15,340 nucleotides of DNA from Pirellulales bacterium (GCA_025924495.1 JAICIG010000167.1:1-15340), one strand, 5' to 3'. Numbered from the stretch's first letter, positions 7,259 to 14,961 are shown. Notes: generated by a model from the letters alone, not told the origin. Numbers and translations are program-made.

Positions 7259-8392
7259 ATGGCCATTCATTTCGTATGCCCCTACGGCCACCGGCTGAAA
7301 GTGCCAGACCATCGCGCTGGCAAGCGCGGGCGGTGTCCGACCTGCCAGCAACGCGTGATCGTGCCCGTGCCGAATCCCATTCCCAGCGGACGCGAAAAGC
7401 GCGACTGGGACGCCTCAACGGCCGATCGCATCGAACTCGATGACGCTCCTCCGGCCCCAACCGCGCCTGCGGCGCCGACGAGCAATGTGGAAATCGAGCC
7501 GGCGACTGAAGCGGCGCCTTCAGCGATTTCCCAGGCGGAGTCATCTTCGCCAGCTTCGTCTTCTCGGCCGGAGTCGTCGCGGATGGTAACCGACATCGCC
7601 TTGCCGGAAGAACTCGTAACTTCGTCGCTGCCCCCGCCCACGCCGCCAGAACCGGCTATCTCCGCGAGTTCCACTCTACCACAAGTGCCGGCTGCCGAGG
7701 GGAAGACGCCATTTCCGCCGGTGGCAGACACCGCTTTTCCTCCGCCGCCTCCACCGCCCGTTCCTCTTCCGCAGCAATCCTTGATGCAGACGGAATCCAT
7801 GCCGGCGGCGGCTGCGGTTTCGATGGAGATTTCAACCGCTCTGCCGAGCTTCGAGGCGGCGCCCGTTTCAGCGGCAGCATCGAACGAAGCTAGCGTGGGA
7901 AGATCGAGGCCGCGTTGGATTGCCTGGGCGAATGAAGAATTGATCACTCGGGCATATCGAGCCAACCCGCAGCAAATCGAAACCGCCAACTGGCTCGCGG
8001 TGGTGTTGCTGTTTGTGATTGTGTTCGCGGCGGCGCCCTCGCTGGCTTACCTGCAGCTCGACCAAGCGCCGGGCTGGGCGCAAATCATGTTGCTGCTCGC
8101 CGGAATGCAACTGGCCTACGCGGTTTGGTTGATGATTGTGCCTGACTGGAGCTCGGTGCGGATCGGCACGTGGGTATTCGGCATTTCCGCCGCCGTCTAT
8201 GCCGCAGGCATGGGACTGTTCGCGTTGTCGTCGCAAGGTTCGCCGCCGCTCGGTTTGACGGCCTCGACCGCTTCTGCCAGCGGCTGGTGCGGCGCCATCG
8301 TGTTGGTGCTCGGCCTGTTGAGCTATGCCTGCGGTCAGGTCAGCAGCAATTGGCGCCGCGCCGATCTTACCGCCTTGCGCCGGACCGCGTGA
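7259..8392 (+). CDS. Zinc-ribbon, proline-rich linker, four-helix membrane protein
   Basis: This encodes 377 aa from the ATG at 7259. The frame is open to 7175, but starting here puts a conserved-looking motif at the N-terminus; the ribosome site is weak (GGA about 13 nt upstream). Residues 7-29 hold C7-x3-H11-x14-C26-x2-C29 with the core GHRLKVPDHRAGKRGRC, a small metal-binding ribbon I associate with planctomycete proteins. Residues 62-210 are Pro/Ala/Ser-rich with a run of six prolines and probably disordered. Four hydrophobic helices follow at about 244-265, 274-294, 303-323 and 342-360, then a short basic tail. There is no signal peptide, so the ribbon probably faces the cytoplasm. No enzyme motif is visible and function is unknown; a sensor or assembly role would be a guess. 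It converges on the polysaccharide export gene. Confidence 0.82.
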   Translation: MAIHFVCPYGHRLKVPDHRAGKRGRCPTCQQRVIVPVPNPIPSGREKRDWDASTADRIELDDAPPAPTAPAAPTSNVEIEPATEAAPSAISQAESSSPASSSRPESSRMVTDIALPEELVTSSLPPPTPPEPAISASSTLPQVPAAEGKTPFPPVADTAFPPPPPPPVPLPQQSLMQTESMPAAAAVSMEISTALPSFEAAPVSAAASNEASVGRSRPRWIAWANEELITRAYRANPQQIETANWLAVVLLFVIVFAAAPSLAYLQLDQAPGWAQIMLLLAGMQLAYAVWLMIVPDWSSVRIGTWVFGISAAVYAAGMGLFALSSQGSPPLGLTASTASASGWCGAIVLVLGLLSYACGQVSSNWRRADLTALRRTA

Positions 8393-8420
8393 TTACCTTC
8401 AATCGCTGACAGTGGCCGCC

Positions 8421-8439
8421 CGCGGGAGCGCCTTCCGCG
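8421..8439 (+). terminator. Hairpin between convergent genes
   Basis: CGCGGGAG pairs with CTTCCGCG across a 3-nt loop, giving an 8-bp stem with one G-U pair on the plus-strand transcript. On the minus strand that pair becomes an A-C mismatch, so it suits the rightward gene ending at 8392. There is no T run after it, so intrinsic termination is uncertain. Confidence 0.35.
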
Positions 8440-8448
8440 AACTTGGGC

Positions 8449-9816
8449 TTAGTGCAGCGTTCCGAATCGCGTGATGCTGAACGAGGTCGCGCTGCTGAAG
8501 GGGACGATGCCATACAGCCCATGCGTAAAGAGCAAGTCGATAAAGTTGTTGGCGACCAGGATGCCTGTCTTCGGGATCAACACGATGTCGGAGTCGTTCA
8601 GCCAAATCTCGTCGGCAGGGCAAGGGCGTTTACCATAAAGCGGTCCGCGCAAGTCGAGCATGGTGGCCATCAAGCGCCAGTCGTCACCGCGGCGAAACAC
8701 GACCGTCTTCCAAAGATTGCCGCCATGGTTCCAGCCGCCGGCCAGGCTGATGGCCTGCATCACCGTGGTCGGCCCTTCGAGCGTATAACGGCCAGGCACG
8801 CGGACCTCGCCCAGGACATAGACATAGCGTGGCGCGCGGGCCGTCAACACCGGCGTGATCTCAATTCCTTCCACTTCGGCCGCGTAGCGTTCGTCGAGTT
8901 CGCGCTTCAATTCGTTGAGCGTCAGGCCCTGAGCCGGCACCGATCCGACCGCCGGCAACTGAATGGTTCCCTCGGGCGTGACTTTCGCCCGCCGCGACTG
9001 GCCGCCGAAACCGAAGCGACTGTCAACCGTTGCCCGCAAGTCTTCCAGCCGCGTATTGACGCGGAGCGGCGTGACCGTGATAGCCGGTTGCTTGTAATAC
9101 TTCTGATACAGTTTCTCAATGTCGTCGCGGAGCTGAGTGACGGTGCGGAGCGTCGCTTTGACTTGCCCTAGCAGCGGCAACGTGATCGTGCCGTCGGGCT
9201 GAATGATCAACTCTCGATTAAGCGCTTCTTCGGTGAATGATTCGATGCGGATCTCGTCGCCGACATTCAATTGGTACGGATGCGAAGTCTCTTCACGCGT
9301 CAGCCGGAAGACACATTCCAGTTCGTCATCGACGCGCAAGCGGTATTCGGGCACGTGTGCCGTGCGTTCATGGCCTACATATTCGCCTTGAGCATAACGC
9401 TGCCAGAGAATAGGCCGAGCCGCCTTCCAGCCCAACTCGCCGCAGGCGCCCGACGCACAATCGAGCCCTGCGATGGGATAAGGAGCCGCAGGCCCTAATG
9501 CTTGACAGAGCGTGATTTCGCCGGGCAACGGCGCTTGCGTGGCGCTCGCCCGGCGGCGTTCCGTTCGCGCAATCTTTGCAGTCGAAACCGACCGATGCTC
9601 TCGTTGCGAGACTTCCGTGAAGGAAGGCCGCCAGTCGCTTAAAGCAGGACAAAACTGCGCCGCCAGGGCAACCGCTGCCAGGGCAACCGCTGCCAGACCT
9701 AACGCGCGCCGCCTCGCGCCGAGTCGGCCGGCGCAGCGCGCATCGGCTGGTTTGGTTAACGCGTCGTTGACGTGTTCACGGCAGGTGGAAGTTCTAGAAG
9801 TCATCAGCGAGGTCAT
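8449..9816 (-). CDS. Wza-like polysaccharide biosynthesis/export protein
   Basis: This encodes 455 aa. Starts at 9816 or 9804 (two in-frame ATGs) both lack a clear ribosome site; I keep the first. A long basic n-region (R31, R35-R37) precedes a hydrophobic core at 38-53, a probable signal peptide. Wza homologues are often lipoproteins, but the cysteine here (AAQFC, residue 56) lacks a proper lipobox. Residues 157-190 hold two successive pieces (YRLRVDDELE and YQLNVGDEIR), and 180-250 is the Poly_export domain (QPDGTITLPLLGQV). Residues 275-325 look like a second, diverged copy (TPEGTIQLPAVGSVPAQGL). Residues 330-378 form an SLBB domain (YVLGEVRVPGRY, AISLAGGW). The C-terminal 417-440 stretch is hydrophobic to amphipathic, as in Wza, where it lines the outer-membrane pore. 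Such proteins carry polysaccharide out of the cell. It lies 32 bp after the TPR lipoprotein gene, so probably in one operon. Confidence 0.9.
   Translation of the reverse strand: MTSLMTSRTSTCREHVNDALTKPADARCAGRLGARRRALGLAAVALAAVALAAQFCPALSDWRPSFTEVSQREHRSVSTAKIARTERRRASATQAPLPGEITLCQALGPAAPYPIAGLDCASGACGELGWKAARPILWQRYAQGEYVGHERTAHVPEYRLRVDDELECVFRLTREETSHPYQLNVGDEIRIESFTEEALNRELIIQPDGTITLPLLGQVKATLRTVTQLRDDIEKLYQKYYKQPAITVTPLRVNTRLEDLRATVDSRFGFGGQSRRAKVTPEGTIQLPAVGSVPAQGLTLNELKRELDERYAAEVEGIEITPVLTARAPRYVYVLGEVRVPGRYTLEGPTTVMQAISLAGGWNHGGNLWKTVVFRRGDDWRLMATMLDLRGPLYGKRPCPADEIWLNDSDIVLIPKTGILVANNFIDLLFTHGLYGIVPFSSATSFSITRFGTLH
9662..9696 (-). repeat. 15-bp direct repeat inside a signal-peptide core
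   Basis: The 15-bp unit GCCAGGGCAACCGCT (plus strand) occurs at 9662-9676 and again at 9677-9691, followed by a 5-bp start of a third copy. It encodes AAVAL twice in the hydrophobic core of the exporter's signal peptide, so it looks like an in-frame slippage duplication. Confidence 0.9.
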
Positions 9817-9848
9817 TCAAGGCCGTAATTGAGAGGACCACAATCGCC

Positions 9849-11504
9849 TTAGCGTTGAGCCGTCGGCGGAGCATTCGATTGCGAAGTCTGCCGCAGCCAG
9901 GGAACCGCGCCACTGGCTTCCGCTCCAGACGCCGCGGCTTTCGGTTCGCCGGTCCCCGCGGCGGGTTTCTGCAGGTCCGAGGCGGTTTTTGTCGTCGAGG
10001 CGAACGTCTTGGCATCAACCCATTGCACTTCGGCGGGAACCATAGCAGCTTTCGGCAACTGCCCGGTCGCCTCGCGCTCGGCGGCAGTCGACGCTTCTTT
10101 CTCCGCCAGATCGGCGAGTTTGCTTTCGCCCAGCCGACGATGGACGATTGCCAGGTTTCGCCAGATCTCCGGACGCGGCGCCAGCGCGGCGCTATGCTGC
10201 AACAGCGTGCGCGCGGTCTCATATCGACCGTAGCGCGCCGACAAAACGGCCAACTCGTTCGCCGCCAGATAATTTCCCGGCGCTACATTAAGCGCGGCCT
10301 GGTGATAGACCATCGCTTTCGACTCGGGAGCGACGGCCTGCGGCGATCGCTGCGCGGCCAGCGTGCCGTAGGTTTTTCCCAAACCAAAAAGCGCCATCGA
10401 CCCAGCCTCCTCGCCTCCCGCCGCAAGGGTCAGTTGCTCCTGAGCATAGGTGTAGTACCGCTGCTGAGCGACTACCGCCACAAGGTCCTCTGGCCGCGCT
10501 TGCTTGAGCACCGGCGTACGATGACCTTGCACCAGCACTCCCACGTCCAGATCGGCCTCCAGCCGCGAGCCCCGGGGCATGAAGTCTTCCGCCTCTTCCA
10601 GCGCCCCCAGCCCTGCGCTCAATGCCTCGCTGTGTCGGCGATCTCCCGTCTGCACGTCCAGCGCCTGGCCGATCGTGCGCAGGGCTTGGATGAACTGCGA
10701 GCGCGCTGAATACAGCGCGCCTCTCGCCGCGAGATCGTAGCCGCGGCGCACCTGGCGCTCGGCTTGCCGGGCCACAGCTTCGATCTCGGGCGAGCGGGCA
10801 GGCTGCGGGGCAGCCAACGGCGCGCCGCCATGTCGCGCCGCATCGAGCGGCAGGGCGTGCCTCACCTCCGGGGCGCTTTCCACAATCCGGGCAGGAGCCG
10901 CCGCATCCGCTTGCGGCTCGGGCGTCTGCCTGGGCAGCGCTGCGGATGGCGCTGCGCCGATCTTGGGCGCCGCCTGCAAGGCGGGAGGCGGCGACGATGT
11001 CGGCGTCGAGCGGATTCGCGTCGGCTCGCCGGCGCTGCGCAGTGCTCGGACTTCCTTCTCCGAAAGCCGGGGCGGAGGCGGCGGGCCAAAATCCGGCTCG
11101 GTCGACGCGCCTCGAGGCGACAGCAACGTCGGTCCTGCAGGCGGCAAGGGCGTGGGGCGCAAACGCTCTGCTCGCAACGTCGCCGGAGGCTGCAGCATGG
11201 CTGACAATGGCACGCCGGGCTCCGCCGCAGGGAACGGATGCGGAATCAGAGGCAGACGCTCAACGTCGGAGGGCGCCGGATGCGATGCCGCCAACACCTG
11301 CGTGCCTTCGTCGCTCGGCGGCAGCAAGGCGGGTTCCGCGCAGGGACGCAGCATCGAGTTGGCGGCGCGCGCTTCAACTGCACGCTCGACCGCGATGTGG
11401 TTCAGTGAACTGCGCGGCACGGAATCGCATCCGGCCAGCAGCAGCGAACTCCATAGCGGGCTGGTCCAGCAAACCAGCCGCCCGTGATTGCGGCGAAGAG
11501 TCAT
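9849..11504 (-). CDS. TPR-containing lipoprotein with long Pro/Ala-rich region
   Basis: This encodes 551 aa from the ATG at 11502-11504; the upstream ribosome site is weak. Residues 1-26 are a lipoprotein signal with basic R4-R5, a hydrophobic core and the lipobox LAGC (cysteine 26). Residue D27 would suggest inner-membrane retention by the E. coli rule, which may not hold here. Residues 50-240 are Pro/Ala-rich and probably disordered, with a run of five prolines at 141-145. Residues about 241-285 and 340-475 are helical repeats, the clearest TPR-like unit being 412-444 (ANELAVLSARYGRYETARTL) followed by 446-475. The last 60 residues are again low complexity. TPRs are protein-binding scaffolds. 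The Wza-like gene begins 32 bp downstream, so this is probably an envelope partner or assembly factor of that exporter; that role is inferred. Confidence 0.85.
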   Translation of the reverse strand: MTLRRNHGRLVCWTSPLWSSLLLAGCDSVPRSSLNHIAVERAVEARAANSMLRPCAEPALLPPSDEGTQVLAASHPAPSDVERLPLIPHPFPAAEPGVPLSAMLQPPATLRAERLRPTPLPPAGPTLLSPRGASTEPDFGPPPPPRLSEKEVRALRSAGEPTRIRSTPTSSPPPALQAAPKIGAAPSAALPRQTPEPQADAAAPARIVESAPEVRHALPLDAARHGGAPLAAPQPARSPEIEAVARQAERQVRRGYDLAARGALYSARSQFIQALRTIGQALDVQTGDRRHSEALSAGLGALEEAEDFMPRGSRLEADLDVGVLVQGHRTPVLKQARPEDLVAVVAQQRYYTYAQEQLTLAAGGEEAGSMALFGLGKTYGTLAAQRSPQAVAPESKAMVYHQAALNVAPGNYLAANELAVLSARYGRYETARTLLQHSAALAPRPEIWRNLAIVHRRLGESKLADLAEKEASTAAEREATGQLPKAAMVPAEVQWVDAKTFASTTKTASDLQKPAAGTGEPKAAASGAEASGAVPWLRQTSQSNAPPTAQR

Positions 11505-11753
11505 CCGTCCGTAACCGTTGCTCGATTCCGTGATTCCGCCACGCAGCGCCGCATCCGAGCAGCGTGCCTACCTAATGCGATCGTCCGGGCGGCGAAGTCG
11601 CCCTGAGCAAAATCGCTTCGCACGGAGCACTCGACTCGGCGCGCCGCGGAACAGTCGTCATAGAGCGAACGGCGCGAAACGCACGCGCGGCAGCAACGGC
11701 AAAGGCCTCACAGACCGCATCCGGCGGCGGCAAATGGTGCGTGCAATCGAACG

Positions 11754-12749
11754 TCAGAAGCCGGCGAGAACTTGCTGAACTTTGAAGTCGAAGTGGCTCG
11801 CGTCGCCCGCTCGGCCATCGAGTGGAAAAGCGTTAAAGCCTGCCTCGCGCAACCGCGTCACGAAGCTCAACGGCCCGTGCGTGCAATAGATCGTGCGGGC
11901 GCCGACCAATTCCACGGCTTTGAACAGGTCGTCGTAATCCGCATGATCCGACAGCGGAATGGCAACCTCGACCCCGAGCCGAAATCTCGCCCGGCTGTCT
12001 TGAGCCCAACCCGTCACCGCAATCGATACGGTCCGCTTCAATCCGGGCAGGTGTCCGGGCCGATGCATAAACGGCGGCGCAACCACCGCGTGTCCGTCGA
12101 GCGGCCGACCCGCATAAACCGCATGGTCCCCCAACTCAACGCCGCAGGCCGTATAGACCCGGCTGATTTCAAAGACCTTCGGGTGCTGCAGCACAGGAAT
12201 GCCTGCCAGCGTGAGGATTCGCGTCACTTCCTGGCTCTTGCCTAGCGAGTAAGCCTGGATCACCGGCGTGGCATCCTGCGCCAAGGCGGTGCGGACGACG
12301 TCGATCAATTGTGCGACCACTTCGACGCGCGGAATCCGCCGATACTGCGGCTCGCCGTAGGTGCTCTCGATGACCAGGATGTCAGCACGAGGCAATTCGG
12401 CCGGTTCCGAGGTCGCGGATTCGCCCAGTTTGAAATCGCCGGTGTACAGCAGCGTCTGGCCGTCGTCCTCGGCCAGTAACATGGCAGAACCGAGACAATG
12501 CCCGGCCGGATACGTCGTCAACCGCAGACCGCCCCAGTCGATGGTTTGGCGGTAAGGCATTTCCAGCACTTCGCGCCGACCCAACCGCAAGTGATACAGC
12601 CTGGCAGTTTCAGGGGTACACAGCGCATACTGATGCCGCGCCATGTGATCAATGTGGGCATGCGAGATGAATGCACGTGGTTGCCGGCGGCGAAAATCAA
12701 CCGCCAAATCGGCTTTGGTCAGCTTCAACCCACGATCAAAGTGTAGCAA
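11754..12749 (-). CDS. MBL-fold/beta-CASP exonuclease, DNA-ligase-associated type
   Basis: This encodes 331 aa. The start is TTG at 12747-12749: an in-frame TAA lies 8 codons upstream, no ATG or GTG precedes the first catalytic motif, and AAGG stands about 10 nt before the TTG. The metal site is complete: HAHIDH at 30-35, H84 (PAGHCLGSA), D105 (GDFK), H269 (SDHAD) and H291 (CTHGP). E128 in ESTYGEP is the motif-A acid of beta-CASP nucleases. The stretch GWAQDSRARFRLGVEVAIPLSDHADY matches the pattern I know from the putative ligase-associated exonuclease family (TIGR04122), whose members usually sit beside an ATP-dependent DNA ligase. No ligase is in this window. A DNA-repair nuclease role is therefore likely but not proven; an RNA-processing CPSF-like role is the alternative. 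It has no signal peptide, so it should be cytoplasmic. Confidence 0.87.
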   Translation of the reverse strand: MLHFDRGLKLTKADLAVDFRRRQPRAFISHAHIDHMARHQYALCTPETARLYHLRLGRREVLEMPYRQTIDWGGLRLTTYPAGHCLGSAMLLAEDDGQTLLYTGDFKLGESATSEPAELPRADILVIESTYGEPQYRRIPRVEVVAQLIDVVRTALAQDATPVIQAYSLGKSQEVTRILTLAGIPVLQHPKVFEISRVYTACGVELGDHAVYAGRPLDGHAVVAPPFMHRPGHLPGLKRTVSIAVTGWAQDSRARFRLGVEVAIPLSDHADYDDLFKAVELVGARTIYCTHGPLSFVTRLREAGFNAFPLDGRAGDASHFDFKVQQVLAGF

Positions 12750-12852
12750 GGAGAGTTCGCCTTAAGGTGCATCATGCCAGGCTTGCCCCGCCTCATTCGC
12801 CGAACGCCGTAAACGGTAGGCAGTAAATGGCATCCAAGCAAGCATGAAGGAG

Positions 12853-12884
12853 TTACGGCGCCGTCTCAGCCGACGACGCCGTAA
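12853..12884 (-). terminator. Strong hairpin after the TIM-barrel gene
   Basis: A 13-bp stem closes a 6-nt loop (12866-12871). On the minus-strand transcript the only irregular pair is U-G, whereas the plus strand would have a C-A mismatch, so the structure favours the leftward direction. It starts 40 bp after the stop of the isomerase-like gene and lies 104 bp before the start of the exonuclease gene. There is no clear T run behind it, so it may be a terminator of a non-classical type or an RNA-stability element. Confidence 0.5.
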
Positions 12885-12924
12885 GTCAAGCATTGATTTA
12901 TCTAGTCGCCATTTGAGCGACGGA

Positions 12925-13821
12925 TTAGCGGCCCGCCGAAGCGGCCAGCTTGCCGCTGGGGCTCAATCCCGCAGCCTTCCAGGCGGCGTCCAGCTTCTCG
13001 CCCGCTAGCTTCACGATCGCGTCACGACGCATGCCGGCGAACTGGCTGGCATGCGGCAGCGGGGAGATCGGACCGGCGTAGCCGAGTTCAGCCAATGTCG
13101 TCAGAGCCGCCGCCACGTCGATTGTCCCGCTCTCGCCCGGCAAGCGGCGGGTATTTTCGGGTTGCTGCTCTGGGTCGGCGGCCGGATCGACGACATCCGA
13201 CACCGAGACAGCGATGATCTGGTCGGATTTCAGCTTTGGCCGCAGTTGGTCGAGAGATGTCCCCGACAACCACAATTGCCAAAGATCGAGCGCCACGCCC
13301 AGGTTCTTGGCCTGGACCATGCCGAGCAGCATCAACAGCGCGTCGGGCTTGTGGATGAACTCGAAGGATTTGCCTTGGCGCGAGCTGGCTGCCGCCTCGA
13401 AACCAACGCCCAGCCGCACGCCCATCGGCTCGAGCGCCTTGGCGATCTCGCCCAACCGCTGGCGATGGAACTCGAAATTCTGGTGATAATGCCGTTCGTC
13501 GCTGGCCGGCTCGATCTTCGTGATGGCGCGCGTGGCGCCGATTTCTACAGCCGGGGCCAGCAATTCTGGCAGTTTGGCCAGATCGCTGCGAAACGTTTCG
13601 TCGTCGGCCTGCCAGCGAACCGGCAGCTTGAAAGCGCCGATCTTTAACCTGGCGCTGTCCAGCAGCCGCCGTGCCTTGGCCAGCCCCTGCTCCTTCGCTT
13701 GTGCGGCAAAATCCGCGACGTCCAGGTCGATGCCCCGAAATCCGAACGAAAGCGCTAATTCAATCAACTCGCTCTGGCTGGTCGACAGCCCCAGCGCCTC
13801 CGGGCTCAGATTCTTGAACAT
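12925..13821 (-). CDS. Xylose-isomerase-like TIM-barrel (sugar isomerase/epimerase family) protein
   Basis: This encodes 298 aa from the ATG at 13819-13821, with GGAGGA 5 nt upstream; the TTG directly before it is too close to that site. There is no signal peptide, so it is probably cytoplasmic. The order of elements follows the AP-endonuclease-2/xylose-isomerase-like barrel: GFRGIDLD (27-34), IGATRAITKI (94-103), GVGFEAAA (138-145), NLGVALDLWQLW (173-184), IIAVSVSDV (202-210), LPGESGTID (227-235) and LGYAGPISPLP (246-256). Candidate metal ligands are E142, D179 and D209. The usual final ligand, a glutamate in GPxxPEP-like strands, is leucine (L256) here, and the HxH-type strand reads AVSVSD. 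Family members isomerise or epimerise sugars or inositols. With these changes, catalysis is uncertain and no substrate can be named. Confidence 0.85.
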   Translation of the reverse strand: MFKNLSPEALGLSTSQSELIELALSFGFRGIDLDVADFAAQAKEQGLAKARRLLDSARLKIGAFKLPVRWQADDETFRSDLAKLPELLAPAVEIGATRAITKIEPASDERHYHQNFEFHRQRLGEIAKALEPMGVRLGVGFEAAASSRQGKSFEFIHKPDALLMLLGMVQAKNLGVALDLWQLWLSGTSLDQLRPKLKSDQIIAVSVSDVVDPAADPEQQPENTRRLPGESGTIDVAAALTTLAELGYAGPISPLPHASQFAGMRRDAIVKLAGEKLDAAWKAAGLSPSGKLAASAGR

Positions 13822-14002
13822 CAACGTCCTCCAGGGTTTCGCAGCAGGGAAAGAGGCGGCAACGTGCCGCGGGTAGAAGCTCGCCGGTTCATTATGACAA
13901 ATCGCGGATTGCCATCAAGCGGACGGCGCTCGATTGAAGCGGCGCAAAATTGCAGCAAACGTCAAACTTTTCCGCTTGGCAGACCGACTTTCTCCGCAAA
14001 GC

Positions 14003-14008
14003 TATACT
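14003..14008 (+). promoter_or_regulatory. Probable -10 box of uppP
   Basis: TATACT (5 of 6 to consensus) lies 39 nt before the uppP start in the divergent region 13822-14047. The best -35 candidate, TTGGCA at 13976-13981, is 21 nt away, which is longer than normal, so the promoter is only partly convincing. Confidence 0.4.
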
Positions 14009-14047
14009 TTCCGGTCCGTTTTGTTTGCTAGCACCGCCGGGCGCCAC

Positions 14048-14863
14048 ATGGTTTATTTGCGGATCATCATCCTGGGCATCGTCCAGGGCATTACCGAGTT
14101 CCTGCCCATCAGCTCCGATGGACATCTGGTCGTGGCCGATCGGCTGCTTGCGCTAACCAGCGCCCAAAAGCTGCCTGAAGGGGATGTGCTGGAGACGATC
14201 ATTCTCCACCTGGGCACCCTGCTTTCGATTTTGGTCGTTTATTGGCGCCAACTGCTGCGCCTGCTCGGCGCCGATCGTCGCTTGATCGGCCTGCTTGTGG
14301 TCGGCACGATTCCAGCCGGCCTGGTCGGAATTGCGCTGAAGAAATACTGCTGCGATTGGCTGACCGACCCGCTGCTGACCGGAGCGATGCTGCTGATCAA
14401 CGGCGGCATCCTGCTCTGGATCAACCGCCGCCAGGAAGGAAACCGGCCTTACCAGCACCTGACCTATGGGCAGGCATTGTTCATCGGAACTTGCCAGGCG
14501 GCCGCCCCGCTGCCAGGCATTTCGCGCAGCGGAACGACCATTGCCGGCGGTCTGGCCGTCGGACTCAGCCGCTACGACGCCGCGACGTTCTCCTTCCTGC
14601 TCGCCGTGCCGGCGATTTCTGGAGCAGTCTTGGTGGCCTTCATCGAACTGGCCCGCGGAGCCGAAATCAGCTCGGGACCCGGCGCCTTGGCCCTTGGCGC
14701 CGCCGTCTCGTTTGTCGTCGGAGTCGTCTCTTTGCGGCTGCTGCTCAAAGTACTCGTTTCCGGCCGCCTGCACTGGTTTGGCTATTGGTGCCTGCTGCTC
14801 GGGGCCGTGCTCCTGGCTTGGCAGTTGGCGGCCCCCACCGCCTCGCCCACCGCGGCGCTGTAG
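14048..14863 (+). CDS. uppP: Undecaprenyl-diphosphate phosphatase UppP (BacA)
   Basis: This encodes 271 aa, close to the usual 265-275. It removes one phosphate from undecaprenyl diphosphate, regenerating the lipid carrier for peptidoglycan and other envelope polymers, and acts in the cytoplasmic membrane. Both active-site signatures are present: the (E/Q)xxxE motif (Q13-E17, within GIVQGITEFLPISSDGH, H26) and PGISRSGTTI (156-165, with catalytic R160). Seven to eight hydrophobic helices fill the chain. The ATG at 14048 is chosen because the active-site motif then sits at residues 10-26 as in homologues; the frame is open 38 codons further but that part is not family-like. No Shine-Dalgarno sequence is visible, so translation may start on a weak site. 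It is divergent from the isomerase-like gene and followed by ssrA 98 bp later. Confidence 0.95.
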   Translation: MVYLRIIILGIVQGITEFLPISSDGHLVVADRLLALTSAQKLPEGDVLETIILHLGTLLSILVVYWRQLLRLLGADRRLIGLLVVGTIPAGLVGIALKKYCCDWLTDPLLTGAMLLINGGILLWINRRQEGNRPYQHLTYGQALFIGTCQAAAPLPGISRSGTTIAGGLAVGLSRYDAATFSFLLAVPAISGAVLVAFIELARGAEISSGPGALALGAAVSFVVGVVSLRLLLKVLVSGRLHWFGYWCLLLGAVLLAWQLAAPTASPTAAL

Positions 14864-14910
14864 ATGCCTTCCGGCTCCGCGTTCCGCGCTCTCCTTACCC
14901 GCCTTTCCCG

Positions 14911-14937
14911 CGGTCAATTTCCGCCTATAATTGACCG
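14911..14937 (+). promoter_or_regulatory. Perfect 9-bp inverted repeat over the TATAAT box before ssrA
   Basis: CGGTCAATT (14911-14919) and AATTGACCG (14929-14937) are perfect inverted copies with a 9-nt spacer. TATAAT at 14926-14931 overlaps the right arm. No good -35 is seen. The box lies 30 nt before the mature tmRNA 5' end, so a short leader would be trimmed off. The repeat could be an operator, or less likely a terminator hairpin for uppP (no T run follows). Confidence 0.5.
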
Positions 14938-14961
14938 ATACCAAGACTTGCTCTGCTTTTC

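Noticed and set aside
7282..7989. Minus-strand 235-codon Gly/Ser-rich frame
   Set aside because: It is the mirror of the Pro/Ala-rich linker of the membrane protein and has no ribosome site or domain.
9636..9656. Lipobox in the Wza-like exporter
   Set aside because: The residues before cysteine 56 are AAQF; phenylalanine at -1 does not fit lipoprotein signal peptidase.
9855..11487. Long plus-strand frames antisense to the TPR lipoprotein
   Set aside because: They are Arg/Gly-rich mirror frames in several registers; the minus frame has a lipobox signal and TPR helices.
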